From JAPUDQ01 sp964535835 (GTDB lineage Bacteria > Patescibacteriota > Saccharimonadia > Saccharimonadales > Saccharimonadaceae), in the NCBI GenBank assembly GCA_964535835.1, contig CAZHUZ010000002.1, positions 1 through 64,000 of the forward strand: 64,000 nucleotides of DNA, read 5' to 3'. Below the pieces are notes generated by a model. That model was not told where the DNA came from. It did not search any database and saw only the letters and a list, made by a program, of their open reading frames with translations. Below, piece by piece: positions 15,882 to 24,583 of this stretch (within the stretch, counting starts at the first letter, position 1; every line of letters starts with the position of its first letter). Position numbers and translations under genes: made by a program.

Positions 15882-16787
15882 TCAGGCAAAGATTCCTATT
15901 ATATCTTTGAGTGTAACGATCCCCACTGTCTGCTTGTGCTCATCCCTCACAATAGCGACAGTATAATCATCAGCCATAAAACTCTTCAGTGCATCGCGAA
16001 GCGATGCAGATTCTTCAACATAAAGGACACGTGGATCCATTGCGGAAGACACTAATGACTGATGGGTTTTTAGATCGATTACATCATTAATGTTTAACAT
16101 GCCGACAACATGATGAATATCTCCAAGGATCACAGGAAAATAATTATGGCCTGTTTTATGCAAGCTATCGAGCACGAGTGGTCCTAACGATTCATCACTA
16201 TCGATCACACTAATGTTTTTGGCTGGCGTCATTACATCCTTTATCGATCTATCCTTGAATTGTAGTGAAAACTCACAAAGTCGTTTTTCATAGTCGGTCA
16301 AGACATGAGACGTATGTACTATATCGATCAGCTCCTCACGCGACTGAATCACCTGACGTGAGGTTGTGTCCGATGCGTAAAATATATCTAACCATTTCGA
16401 CCTCTCCACAAATGATATGAGTGAATCTTCATAATTGAGGTAAAACTTTTGTGACAACAACCGAATAGCCGATAGCCTAGGCAGGGTCATCACCACGAAG
16501 AATGCCGACAATGTCACAGCTAAACCAAGCCATATACTCCATAACGATACAGCACATATAACAAGGATAATTAACAGAAACCAAATGGACAGCTGCTTGA
16601 GTAACACGAGTCGGGGATACGCTAGCTCTCGTCGCTGTGCTTGCAACGCACTGCCATCCCCATTGGCAATTCTGCGGCGAATTTCATACTGACTCATACT
16701 GCTACGTCGAATAGCTATGCTCTGTAATACAAAAATTAGCACCCAGCCACAAAATATTCCGAGAGCACTAAAAAATACCGTATTCAT
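15882..16787 (-). CDS. CBS-pair membrane protein, CNNM/CorC-like
   Basis: 301 residues. Hydrophobic helices near 3-24, 62-82 and 85-105 are followed by a linker (FVERSKWLDIFYASD) and two CBS domains (about 178-236 and 240-300: IKDVMTPAKNISVIDSDESLGPLVLDSLHKTGHNYFPVIL and MDPRVLYVEESASLRDALKSFMADDYTVAIVRD). The short helix before the CBS pair (LTDYEKRLCEFSLQFKDRSIKDVMTP) is exactly that of HlyC/CorC/CNNM proteins. The DUF21 domain is abbreviated and lacks a clear four-helix set, and no CorC_HlyC C domain is present. Likely linked to Mg2+ or cation homeostasis, fitting CorA nearby. TATAGT ends 8 bp before the ATG. Confidence 0.8.
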   Translation of the reverse strand: MNTVFFSALGIFCGWVLIFVLQSIAIRRSSMSQYEIRRRIANGDGSALQAQRRELAYPRLVLLKQLSIWFLLIILVICAVSLWSIWLGLAVTLSAFFVVMTLPRLSAIRLLSQKFYLNYEDSLISFVERSKWLDIFYASDTTSRQVIQSREELIDIVHTSHVLTDYEKRLCEFSLQFKDRSIKDVMTPAKNISVIDSDESLGPLVLDSLHKTGHNYFPVILGDIHHVVGMLNINDVIDLKTHQSLVSSAMDPRVLYVEESASLRDALKSFMADDYTVAIVRDEHKQTVGIVTLKDIIGIFA

Positions 16788-16855
16788 TATGTACTACTAT
16801 ACCTTTTTGCTACTAGGATGCGCTATACTATATATATATTAATTTCGGAGGATAT

Positions 16856-17566
16856 ATGGATAGGAATCGCTGGCTGATATTTGCAGGATTGTGCGTTGCC
16901 GTTATTACTGGTCTCGTGATGGTATCTTCAAAAGAGAAGGTCGACGTGAGTAGTATTGACGGAACAAAGATCGATACAACGAGTGAGATTAAAGACCATG
17001 TTATTGGGGACGTAAATTCGAAGATTGTTGTCATCGAATACACCGACTATCAATGCCCGGGCTGTCATGCAGCATATCCTCAAGTCAAGGCTATCTCAGA
17101 CGAATACAAAGGCTCTGTGGCGTTTATTTTCCGAAACTTTCCACTGACATCAATCCACCCCAACGCGCTTGCTGCTGCTTCGGCTGCAGAGGCTGCTGGA
17201 CTCCAGGGTAAATATTGGGAAATGCATGATAGTCTATTCCTCAACCAAGACACCTGGAAAGCAGCGTCAGCAGATCAGCGTGACGCAAGATTCCAGGCAC
17301 TCGCAACTCAACTTGGGATCAACATTGATCAATTCCGTACAGATGTGACGAGCAAAGAAATCGCCACCAAAATCGATACCGATCGCGCTCTAGGTATCAA
17401 AATGGGTGTCAGTTCTACCCCTACAATATTCGTTAATGGCAAACTTGCCTCTGAAGAAACCGTGAGCAATGTTATGAGTAGTAACGGTGACGCGCTACGC
17501 GATCAACTAGACCGACTCATCAAAGAGAATGGTGGTACGCCACCTACTCGCACAACTACGCAATAA
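16856..17566 (+). CDS. DsbA-family thiol oxidoreductase, membrane-anchored
   Basis: 236 residues. An N-terminal uncleaved signal anchor (6-23), then a thioredoxin fold with the active site C67-P-G-C70 in YTDYQCPGCHAAYP, a helical insertion, the cis-proline segment SSTPTIFVNG, and a Thr-rich tail. CPGC (instead of CPHC) is seen in BdbD/DsbA-like proteins of Gram-positive and CPR bacteria. It should introduce or shuffle disulfides in exported proteins, several of which in this window carry paired cysteines. GGAGG lies 5 bp before the ATG, preceded by TATACT. Confidence 0.9.
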   Translation: MDRNRWLIFAGLCVAVITGLVMVSSKEKVDVSSIDGTKIDTTSEIKDHVIGDVNSKIVVIEYTDYQCPGCHAAYPQVKAISDEYKGSVAFIFRNFPLTSIHPNALAAASAAEAAGLQGKYWEMHDSLFLNQDTWKAASADQRDARFQALATQLGINIDQFRTDVTSKEIATKIDTDRALGIKMGVSSTPTIFVNGKLASEETVSNVMSSNGDALRDQLDRLIKENGGTPPTRTTTQ

Positions 17567-17648
17567 ACTGTTGCCATTCGGCACGAATGACGTCAACTGG
17601 TACACGCACAGCACGAGACGGACGTTTAATTACTTCAATAGATTTCAT
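17556..17648 (-). CDS. Very small basic protein, 30 residues
   Basis: Supported by complete signals rather than by homology: TTGACA and TAAGAT 17 bp apart (17703-17731), AAAAAGGA 8 bp before the ATG, and an open frame of 30 codons (MKSIEVIKRPSRAVRVPVDV start). The stop lies 11 bases inside the end of the DsbA-like gene on the other strand. The segment AAAATAAAAAGGAT before the start is identical to the leader of the small gene at 2265-2402. Function unknown. Confidence 0.55.
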   Translation of the reverse strand: MKSIEVIKRPSRAVRVPVDVIRAEWQQFIA

Positions 17649-17702
17649 TTTTTGTATCCTTTTTATTTTTTCACACACCTATACGCAAAAAGCATAAAAA
17701 CT

Positions 17703-17731
17703 ATCTTACTCTTGTTATATAGTGGTGTCAA
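17703..17731 (-). promoter_or_regulatory. Sigma70-type promoter of the 30-residue gene
   Basis: Minus strand TTGACA (17726-17731), 17-bp spacer, TAAGAT (17703-17708). The leader is about 45-50 bases. Confidence 0.7.
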
Positions 17732-17739
17732 GCGTATAG

Positions 17740-18669
17740 CTAAAATATCTTACGCGATCGAGCAAATATAATCACCACTAGCGTAACAAAAAGTGTCATG
17801 CCAATAATAAATGTATACGCCCAAATCTCTTGCTGAAACGGTAATTTTACATTCATACCATACATACCAAAGAATGCATTTGGGATAGCAATCAACAGCG
17901 TCGCAACGGTCAATATCTTCATAGTACGGTTAAGATTATTACTCGCAATTGTGGTATAGACATTTCGAATGGTCGTAATACTCTTGATGCTACTCTGACA
18001 CTCTTCGATCAATTGTTGAGTATTTAGCAATAGATCCTTCATCTGTGTGCGCCGTGATACCGTAACCTCGATATGTCGTCCAAGCAATAATCGACTCATG
18101 ATTGCCGTTGCTGGCTGAAGTGCAGACATAAAACTATTAAGCTCATCCTCAACGACGACAAACTCTACAAAGTCTTTATTATCAATATCACGATTTGTAA
18201 ATTTAGTACGGAAAATTTTTATGCGTTTCGTCATATTGTTGATATGAACTTCATATCGATCAATGACTTGATCAATAACAGACAACATAAGTTCAACAGG
18301 TTGCGTCGTTGCAAACTGGACTTTTTCGGTTGTAAAGTTTTGAAGCACTGTTAGCTTGCCATATGAGATGGTCAGCAACATGTTTTGCTTGACAACACAA
18401 AGCAACGGCGCTGTTATCGGCCCAGTCATGTCTTCTTCGAGCGTATAGCGTAGGTAAAGATAGGTTGCCCCGTCGTCATATTCAAGACGGGGTATTTCAT
18501 CTACATCAAGTACGTCAGCCATCCGATTGATGTCTAGCTTAAATCGACTTGCCAGCTGTTTTAACTCTGGCTGAGTCGGCGATTCGATACTCACCCAAGC
18601 TCCAGGACGAAAATCATCAACAACCGTTAACTTCGCTGCAGAAGAATTTTTATAGTAATATGTAATCAT
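17740..18669 (-). CDS. corA: CorA-type Mg2+/Co2+ transporter
   Basis: 309 residues, typical length. A large cytosolic alpha/beta N-terminal domain (SIESPTQPELKQLASRFKLDINRMADVLDVDEIPRLEYDDGATYLYLRY) is followed by the long stalk helix and two C-terminal membrane helices; the first ends in the signature YGMNVKLPF, with GMN forming the selectivity loop. A basic tail (ARSRKIF) ends the protein. Pentameric channel in the cell membrane. TATAAT (18678-18683, minus) ends 8 bp before the ATG with no ribosome site; the divergent neighbour is a second putative metal transporter. Confidence 0.93.
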   Translation of the reverse strand: MITYYYKNSSAAKLTVVDDFRPGAWVSIESPTQPELKQLASRFKLDINRMADVLDVDEIPRLEYDDGATYLYLRYTLEEDMTGPITAPLLCVVKQNMLLTISYGKLTVLQNFTTEKVQFATTQPVELMLSVIDQVIDRYEVHINNMTKRIKIFRTKFTNRDIDNKDFVEFVVVEDELNSFMSALQPATAIMSRLLLGRHIEVTVSRRTQMKDLLLNTQQLIEECQSSIKSITTIRNVYTTIASNNLNRTMKILTVATLLIAIPNAFFGMYGMNVKLPFQQEIWAYTFIIGMTLFVTLVVIIFARSRKIF

Positions 18670-18696
18670 TGCTCATCATTATACCGTAAACTGCTT
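18670..18696. promoter_or_regulatory. Bidirectional leaderless promoter (corA / VIT-like gene)
   Basis: 27-bp intergenic. Minus: TATAAT (18678-18683), 8 bp from the corA ATG. Plus: TATACC (18680-18685), 11 bp from the plus-strand ATG. The two hexamers overlap in the self-complementary TATA. Confidence 0.6.
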
Positions 18697-19236
18697 ATGA
18701 AAAAACATCATTATCATCTCAGGCATCGTACGCACCCACTTGGGCCATTACTTAGCTTCATCGATGGCTTAGAAGGTGGCTTTGCAATATTTGCAGGAAT
18801 CGTTGCTGGACTTAGTTTTACGAATATCGACCGACGGACATTGATCGTGACCGCTCTAATCGGCATTACTGTCAATGCTGTCAACGCCGCGACAATCCGC
18901 TACAGTACCGAGCACTACTACGATGAATTGGACGGGCATGAGAAACGTAACTCATTTCGTGCCTATTTCGTCCCCTCAATAATCGAATTCCTTATCTATA
19001 TGGTCGTGAGCTGTCTATCCCTTATCCCATTACTGTTTATCGATCACCTTGCATTTGCTGTCGCAACGATGATTACCACCTGTCTACTCGTACTGATGCT
19101 GTCAGGGATCATACGCGGATGGATATTGCGCACCCATAAACTACGTGATGGTCTAGAGATAATGTTTGGGGGTAGCATTATGATACTAATCGGCACAATT
19201 GCCGGCTGGTTACTCTCTCATGCGTTTGTCACCTGA
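18697..19236 (+). CDS. VIT1/CCC1-like membrane transporter
   Basis: 179 residues with five hydrophobic segments (about 22-45, 49-66, 93-118, 123-144, 153-175). SFIDGLEGGFAIFAGIVAGLSF is like the first helix of the VIT/CCC1 family (DGxxTxFAxVAGxxG), which exchanges Fe2+ or Mn2+ for protons. The full-length family is about 230 residues with a cytosolic metal-binding domain; this copy has only a short polar loop (RYSTEHYYDELDGHEKRNSF) in its place, so substrate handling may differ. Divergent from corA. Confidence 0.7.
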   Translation: MKKHHYHLRHRTHPLGPLLSFIDGLEGGFAIFAGIVAGLSFTNIDRRTLIVTALIGITVNAVNAATIRYSTEHYYDELDGHEKRNSFRAYFVPSIIEFLIYMVVSCLSLIPLLFIDHLAFAVATMITTCLLVLMLSGIIRGWILRTHKLRDGLEIMFGGSIMILIGTIAGWLLSHAFVT

Positions 19237-19281
19237 TAGTATCCGTGGCATAATGGTTATGATACTAATTCAAAAATAAAC

Positions 19282-20967
19282 ATGGACAATTCAATCTTTA
19301 CCCAACTCAGTTTTATCATCGGCATTGCCGCTGTTGTTGCGTTAGTCATGCGCTGGCTCAAACAGCCGCTCATCATGAGCTATATCCTAACTGGAATTAT
19401 CGTCGGTCCAAGCTTGCTCAATATCGTCCACGCCAAAGATGCCTTTGAGTCTTTCAGTGAGATTGGGATCACGCTACTCCTCTTTATCATTGGACTCGGA
19501 ATGAATGCTGGCGTTATAAAGAGTCTGGGTCGTGTATCATTACTGACAGCCGGAACACTGCTTGTCCTCGTCGGATTTTCAGGTCACATTGCAGCACTCG
19601 CACTTGGATTTGATAATACAACCGCAATACTACTGGGAATTGCACTATTTTTCAGTAGTACGATTATTATTCTAAAAGCACTCTCCGATACGAGGGAAAC
19701 TTCACGACTATACGGCCAGATCGCAATCGGTGTTATCTTGCTTGATGATGTCGTCGCCACCATCGCATTAGTCGTTGTGGCAGCTATGGCTTCTGGTGGG
19801 CCACTCTCTATTGAGTCGTTTGCACTTCTCGGAATCAAGGCAATTGCCCTCGGCGTTGGCCTCTATATCGCTGGGACAAAAATCATGCCTCGTCTCGGTA
19901 AATTTTTTGCTTCCAGCCAAGAGTTGCTGTTTTTGTTTAGTATTGCTTGGGGGCTTGTCATTGCCACGCTCTTTCACGAAACAGGATTCTCGTATGAAGT
20001 CGGTGCATTGTTTGCGGGCGTATCACTCGCTGGTCTCCCATACGCTACTGAGATGGCAGCAAAGCTAAAACCGCTTCGCGACTTCTTTATTGTTTTGTTT
20101 TTTGTCACCCTGGGAGAAACATTTACTTTTGGCGCAATCCAGGAGAATATCTTCCCTGCGCTTGTGCTGTCGGGTATCGTCATGATAGGCAAACCGCTCT
20201 TTGTGATGGCGAGCCTGGGATGGATGGGTTACACAAAGCTAACCAGCTTTAAAGCAGCTATTCATCTCAGCCAGATAAGTGAATTTTCAATTATTTTAGT
20301 CATCTTTGCTGCATCGTCAGGATTGATCCAACAACGTGCCATTGCAGTTATCACTCTTGTAGCACTCATCACTATCGGTATATCAACGTATTTGATGAAG
20401 TATGATGATGAACTGTTCAAATTTTTCGAGAAGCACCTCTCGATTTTTGAGCGAAATGCTATTAAAGAACGCAAACAAAAACACGCGCTTTACCCTATCA
20501 TTTTATTTGGATACCACAAGGGCGGACATGAATTTATGCGTGTTTTTCGGGATATGCACCAACGTTATCTTATCGTTGATTATGACCCTGATGTTATTGA
20601 GCATCTTGACGAGCAAGGTATACGGCACGCGTATGGTGATGCAACCGATGAAGAGTTCTTAGAAGAGATAAATGCAGGAAAAGCACAATTGGTTGTTAGT
20701 ATGATGACCGATTTTTCATCAAATCGAATACTACTAAAATATATCAATCGATTTACTCCGCGCACTACGTTTATCTGTCATGCCAATAATTACGATGAGG
20801 CAGCTGAGCTCTACCGACATGGCGCAAGTTATGTCATGCTCCCGCATTTTATCGGTTCAGAACGCATCAGCAGTTATATCAAACAGCACGGATTTAACCC
20901 TACTGCTTTTGATAATTACCGAGAAAAACATATCATCACTATCGGTAAAAAAGCCTTGAGTTCCTAG
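19282..20967 (+). CDS. Kef-type monovalent cation:proton antiporter with TrkA-N-like domain
   Basis: 561 residues. CPA2 transporter domain of about 12 helices (1-370) with LLFIIGLGMNAGVIKSLGR and the ion-binding region IGVILLDDVVATIALVVVAAM (paired Asp). A cytosolic C-terminal RCK-like domain (about 400-550: PIILFGYHKGGHEFMRVFRDMHQRYLIVDYDPDVIEHLDEQGIRHAYGDATDEEFLEEI) has a nucleotide-binding Rossmann fold, but its glycine motif GYHKGGHEF deviates from GxGxxG. Family members export K+ or Na+ under electrophile, pH or osmotic stress. Its stop overlaps by 4 bases the stop of the convergent gene. Confidence 0.92.
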   Translation: MDNSIFTQLSFIIGIAAVVALVMRWLKQPLIMSYILTGIIVGPSLLNIVHAKDAFESFSEIGITLLLFIIGLGMNAGVIKSLGRVSLLTAGTLLVLVGFSGHIAALALGFDNTTAILLGIALFFSSTIIILKALSDTRETSRLYGQIAIGVILLDDVVATIALVVVAAMASGGPLSIESFALLGIKAIALGVGLYIAGTKIMPRLGKFFASSQELLFLFSIAWGLVIATLFHETGFSYEVGALFAGVSLAGLPYATEMAAKLKPLRDFFIVLFFVTLGETFTFGAIQENIFPALVLSGIVMIGKPLFVMASLGWMGYTKLTSFKAAIHLSQISEFSIILVIFAASSGLIQQRAIAVITLVALITIGISTYLMKYDDELFKFFEKHLSIFERNAIKERKQKHALYPIILFGYHKGGHEFMRVFRDMHQRYLIVDYDPDVIEHLDEQGIRHAYGDATDEEFLEEINAGKAQLVVSMMTDFSSNRILLKYINRFTPRTTFICHANNYDEAAELYRHGASYVMLPHFIGSERISSYIKQHGFNPTAFDNYREKHIITIGKKALSS

Positions 20968-22307
20968 AGCTTCGCGATCACTTCGTTTGTCACTCTATCG
21001 ACTACCAAATGGTCAGCACCGCCAATTGTTAACTCAGTACGCATGGCAGCATGTCTCCCAAATTGTTGACGTATCATATCAATTTTATTAGGTGTAGGGA
21101 GTTCTGCCCGCCTCGATATATTACCGGCGATATGTGGTGGCATGGCTCGTTGTGCTAATTTCTTTTTGGCCGCATTGTGAATATGTGCTAGATCTTCTCC
21201 GCGATTATCTGCCCCCTCGCAATGCTCGCAGATACTACATTCACCCACTATCCGTAATGGATTAAATATATCAAGACAAATACGACATGACCCTTTGTGC
21301 CATTTACGATTCATATGCATACCAATTGCGTCAAGACGCTCGGATAAAGTCGCGTTTTGTGGCACTTCGATCGTTATACCACAAAAACTAACCGACTCGC
21401 CGTTGCTACGTCCGTCGGTTCCAGCCGATATCATCTCTCCGGCAGCGGAGTCGCTACTGATGAGTTTATTATTAAATCGATTACGCATGGCGAGTAAGAA
21501 ATCATATCGTTGATCATTTGCTTGTTCCGATTTGGGACCAACATGAATCATCCGTTCAATATGAGCATCGAGTAAATCTGTTTGGCGGCGTACAAACGTA
21601 ATAGCTTCTTCTTGTATCTCATGTTTCGAACGCCCTGCCAACCATTGCCCTCCATACTTTTCTGATAACGTTGTGTCGTATATTTTCATGACGTGCTCTA
21701 CTATCTGCTTAGGATTATCAATCTCGATTGCCATATCAATAGGCTGCGCGAGCGACCAGCTAGTAGAATCAAAAGAGTAATTAAATACCTCATAAATGCG
21801 CGCGAGTCCGTCCCGATCATTCCGATCAAATGAGTGACCATAGATGTGAAGATTGCGTGATTTGTCGATAAAGAACAACTGCGCAAATCCTAACCCTCTT
21901 TCTAACTGATATCCAAATACATTTTTTCCATAATTACGTAACTCGTCTTCTGGGCAATCGGAGAGTACCAACCTCATCTCGTTGGGCTGCATGGTGAGAG
22001 CATGTTCAATGTGTTGAGTTTCTAATTCCGCACGAGCCGCCTGCCAATAAAACTCTGGTGCGATACGGGCAATTTCCGCATAATGCTCCCTGGCTAGGAG
22101 CGTTGTTTTCATAAGCGATGTTTTTTTGCCATCGGGATCCACATCAAAAAAATCGTCATCTGCGCGCTGAAACTCGAGATGAAATATGCTATGGGATTCT
22201 AAAAACTCAGCCGCTGCCGCAATTTCATCTTTTTCAAGCTGATAACGCGTATACGCTCGATAGCGTTCGTATTCACGTTCTGCTCGTTCTTGCACGCTGG
22301 TTCGCAT
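20964..22307 (-). CDS. Large hypothetical protein with a cysteine cluster
   Basis: 447 residues, cytosolic, no family recognised. N half is helical and charged. A five-cysteine cluster lies at C341, C344, C357, C360 and C363 (CRIC...CSICEHC), with nearby histidines, so a zinc ribbon or zinc knuckle is likely. The C-terminal part is basic (KKKLAQRAMPPHIAGNISRRAEL). The start ATG at 22307 follows an intrinsic-terminator hairpin by only a few bases and no ribosome site is seen, so expression may be by readthrough or attenuation, or the true start could be internal. Probably a lineage-specific protein. Confidence 0.75.
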   Translation of the reverse strand: MRTSVQERAEREYERYRAYTRYQLEKDEIAAAAEFLESHSIFHLEFQRADDDFFDVDPDGKKTSLMKTTLLAREHYAEIARIAPEFYWQAARAELETQHIEHALTMQPNEMRLVLSDCPEDELRNYGKNVFGYQLERGLGFAQLFFIDKSRNLHIYGHSFDRNDRDGLARIYEVFNYSFDSTSWSLAQPIDMAIEIDNPKQIVEHVMKIYDTTLSEKYGGQWLAGRSKHEIQEEAITFVRRQTDLLDAHIERMIHVGPKSEQANDQRYDFLLAMRNRFNNKLISSDSAAGEMISAGTDGRSNGESVSFCGITIEVPQNATLSERLDAIGMHMNRKWHKGSCRICLDIFNPLRIVGECSICEHCEGADNRGEDLAHIHNAAKKKLAQRAMPPHIAGNISRRAELPTPNKIDMIRQQFGRHAAMRTELTIGGADHLVVDRVTNEVIAKL

Positions 22308-22359
22308 TAAAAAATACCCCCTTTCCGCTAAACATGAAAGGGGTATCGAGATGACTCAT
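22273..22359 (-). CDS. Possible 28-residue leader peptide across the terminator hairpin
   Basis: An ATG at 22359 preceded by AGGAAAGA (good ribosome site) opens a 28-codon frame that reads through the terminator hairpin and overlaps the start of the 447-residue gene in another frame. The peptide is rich in Phe around the hairpin (FMF, VFF). A ribosome on it would melt the hairpin, as in attenuators controlled by leader peptides. No homology; may be chance. Confidence 0.35.
   Translation of the reverse strand: MSHLDTPFMFSGKGVFFNANQRARTSRT
22308..22346 (-). terminator. Intrinsic terminator directly before a start codon (possible attenuator)
   Basis: Minus strand: ATACCCCTTTC pairs with GAAAGGGGGTAT (one extra G), then six T residues, then the ATG of the 447-residue gene. 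It may end transcripts coming from the drug exporter gene upstream or regulate the following gene. Confidence 0.7.
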
Positions 22360-22551
22360 ATTCTTTCCTGCTCGGGAATCTCTGACAAAACTCGTATGTA
22401 TCGGACTTAGCCTAATGCCTGAGCATTAGTATCACCGTTGCGGCACAGTGTACGAATCGCACGTACTTCCATGACGAGTAGTGTTCTATTTGTTAATGTT
22501 TTCACTATACAACGCTACAGGTAGTGTTGTATAGAGTAAAAAATACACTAC

Positions 22552-24237
22552 TTACGCAATACCTGGGGTATCGTCATGACCGCCGCGAAGAGGTTTCTCA
22601 ATGATACCAAAAGCTGTAATAGTAGCTAATAGCATAAGGGTGGATGATATGTAGAAGACATTACGCAGACTGTCGCTAAAGGCAGTAACGACCTTGTCAC
22701 TAAACTCGGCTTGCTGTGTTTTGACGTTATTTATTGCTTTATTTCGCATTGTCTCAGGTAACGTTTTCGTCGCTTTTTCGATACCTTTATTGATAGTCTC
22801 TTTAAAATCAGGTGTGTTGAGATTGAGTGCTGTATCAGCATCGATTTTTTGTAATAGCTGCGACGATGACGGTTGAGCGCTCAAAGTTTTGATATAGGAG
22901 TTTTGAGAAAGATCGCCGAGTTGCGATGTAATACCGCTTACCAAGATTGTTCCTAGTATGGCTGTACCGATCGTTGAACCAAGCCCACGAAATAATTGAG
23001 CGCTTGACGTGGCGGCACCAAGATCTTTTTGGGCAAACTCATTTTGCACCGCCAAATTGATAATCGGCATACCAGCGCCCATACCAGCACCAGCAAAGAA
23101 CATCATAATTGCCTCAACCCAATAGGGGCTATCAGGCGAAAGAAACGACAGTGAGAAAATAGCAATTGTCGCTACCGTAAACCCACCTATCAGCGGCACT
23201 TTATACTTTCCGGTACGAGACACAAATTGCCCCATTGAAGTAGCGGTACCAGCAAGACCGACAATCATAGGCAACAGCATTAACCCTGATTGAGTGGCAT
23301 CGGCACCAAATACTTGTTGATTAAACTGCGTCAGATACAAAATCGCACCGAGAAAAGCTGCACCAAATAATAGTGATACGATCATCATCGTCGAAAAAGT
23401 CCTATTTCGGAAAAACTTTAGAGGGATAATTGGCTCTTCTGCTCGTTGTTCAGCCCATATAAATAATGCGGCTGACACTAACGCAACGATATAGAATATT
23501 GTTTTGAGTACAGTGACGCTGATACCGTTCTCGATGATTCCGGCAAAAACTTTTTCAGTGTTATCAACAGCAAATATCAATGAGCTAAGCGCTACCGCCA
23601 AAAAAGCTGCGCCCATATAGTCAATTTTTGGTTTATGATCGTGCTTGATATGTGGCATATGTCGCATGACGATAATAAAACTGATAATACCGATAGGCAC
23701 ATTAATCCAAAATGTCCATCGCCAATTCGTCGTGAGCCCAAGCACTGCATGCGGGTCAGTCAGATAGCCACCGAGCAACGGTCCGACGACAGAGCTAAGA
23801 CCAAATACCGCACCTATCAATCCCTGCCATTTACCCCGCTCCCTCGGGCTAAACAAATCACCAATAACTGTAAACGCATTTGCCATTATGATTCCGCCGC
23901 CGATACCTTGAAACGCCCGTGCAAAAATTAATTGTTCTATGGTGGCAGAAGATCCACTAAATAATGATCCGAGAATAAATACCGCGACACCACTCAATAG
24001 AATTTTTCGTCGACCAAAAATATCTGACATTTTACCGGCTAGTGGCACTGTCACAGTAGTTGTCAGCATGTATGCTGTCACTACCCATGTCAGGCTGCTG
24101 AAACTATTGAATTCTTCGACGATGCGACCAAGTGCAGTAGCAATGATTGTCTGATCCAAAGCAACTAAAAACAATGAACTCATGACCGCAGCCATGACAA
24201 TAACTTTCTCACGATGCGTAATGTGATGAAGTGACAT
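22552..24237 (-). CDS. DHA2-type (EmrB/QacA) multidrug MFS exporter
   Basis: 561 residues, 14-helix MFS. N-terminal motif VALDQTIIATALGRIVEEF (motif D1 of drug exporters), motif A GKMSDIFGRRKILLSG between helices 2 and 3, motif C VFGLSSVVGPLLGGYL in helix 5, all typical for EmrB/QacA drug:H+ antiporters. A hydrophilic C-terminal insertion with a long outside helix (residues about 445-520) precedes the last membrane segment. GAAAGG lies before the ATG; it is cotranscribed with the AbrB-like gene one base upstream, which suggests local regulation of the exporter. Confidence 0.93.
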   Translation of the reverse strand: MSLHHITHREKVIVMAAVMSSLFLVALDQTIIATALGRIVEEFNSFSSLTWVVTAYMLTTTVTVPLAGKMSDIFGRRKILLSGVAVFILGSLFSGSSATIEQLIFARAFQGIGGGIIMANAFTVIGDLFSPRERGKWQGLIGAVFGLSSVVGPLLGGYLTDPHAVLGLTTNWRWTFWINVPIGIISFIIVMRHMPHIKHDHKPKIDYMGAAFLAVALSSLIFAVDNTEKVFAGIIENGISVTVLKTIFYIVALVSAALFIWAEQRAEEPIIPLKFFRNRTFSTMMIVSLLFGAAFLGAILYLTQFNQQVFGADATQSGLMLLPMIVGLAGTATSMGQFVSRTGKYKVPLIGGFTVATIAIFSLSFLSPDSPYWVEAIMMFFAGAGMGAGMPIINLAVQNEFAQKDLGAATSSAQLFRGLGSTIGTAILGTILVSGITSQLGDLSQNSYIKTLSAQPSSSQLLQKIDADTALNLNTPDFKETINKGIEKATKTLPETMRNKAINNVKTQQAEFSDKVVTAFSDSLRNVFYISSTLMLLATITAFGIIEKPLRGGHDDTPGIA

Positions 24238-24238
24238 A

Positions 24239-24481
24239 CTAGCCTTTCTTTATTGTCCCCTTAAGAGCTTCGACGTGTTTGCCCATACGATCTATGATAG
24301 TTTGCATAGATCGCTCGCTGACAAAACCTATGGCATTTTTATCAGGTACATACAAAGCAACGAGTTTGTCTCCGGGCACAATTGCCATTCGCTCACGAAT
24401 ATCTGCCGGAATTACGACTTGTCCTTTTGGGCCCAATGTTACTGTCCCTGCTAGCTCAATGTGTTTATTATGTGTTGACAT
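24239..24481 (-). CDS. AbrB/MazE (SpoVT-AbrB) family DNA-binding regulator
   Basis: 80 residues. The swapped-hairpin AbrB domain is clear: AGTVTLGPKGQVVIPADIRERMAIVPGDKLVALYV (about 11-45), with the standard GQVVIPxxIRxxxxIxxGD pattern. The C-terminal part (MQTIIDRMGKHVEALKGTIKKG) is helical. No toxin gene of the MazF/VapC type follows, so this is a regulator rather than an antitoxin, probably of the exporter that starts just downstream. A 16-bp perfect palindrome lies 10 bp upstream of the ATG and is a likely autoregulatory site. Confidence 0.88.
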   Translation of the reverse strand: MSTHNKHIELAGTVTLGPKGQVVIPADIRERMAIVPGDKLVALYVPDKNAIGFVSERSMQTIIDRMGKHVEALKGTIKKG

Positions 24482-24491
24482 CGTTATCTAT

Positions 24492-24507
24492 GTTATACAA
24501 GTATAAC
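24492..24507. promoter_or_regulatory. Perfect palindrome over the AbrB-like gene promoter
   Basis: GTTATACAAGTATAAC is a perfect 16-bp inverted repeat. On the minus strand TATACT and TATAAC can serve as -10 elements. It ends 10 bp from the ATG. Operator role inferred from position and symmetry. Confidence 0.6.
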
Positions 24508-24583
24508 TTATTATGCAAGAGTTTTAATTTCAAGAATTGCTTCAACATGAAAGTTTGTAACGAGTTGGTCGGCTACCCTACCA

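Noticed and set aside
24239..24481. Toxin-antitoxin module around the AbrB/MazE-like gene
   Set aside because: The adjacent gene is a 561-residue drug exporter; no small toxin frame is present.
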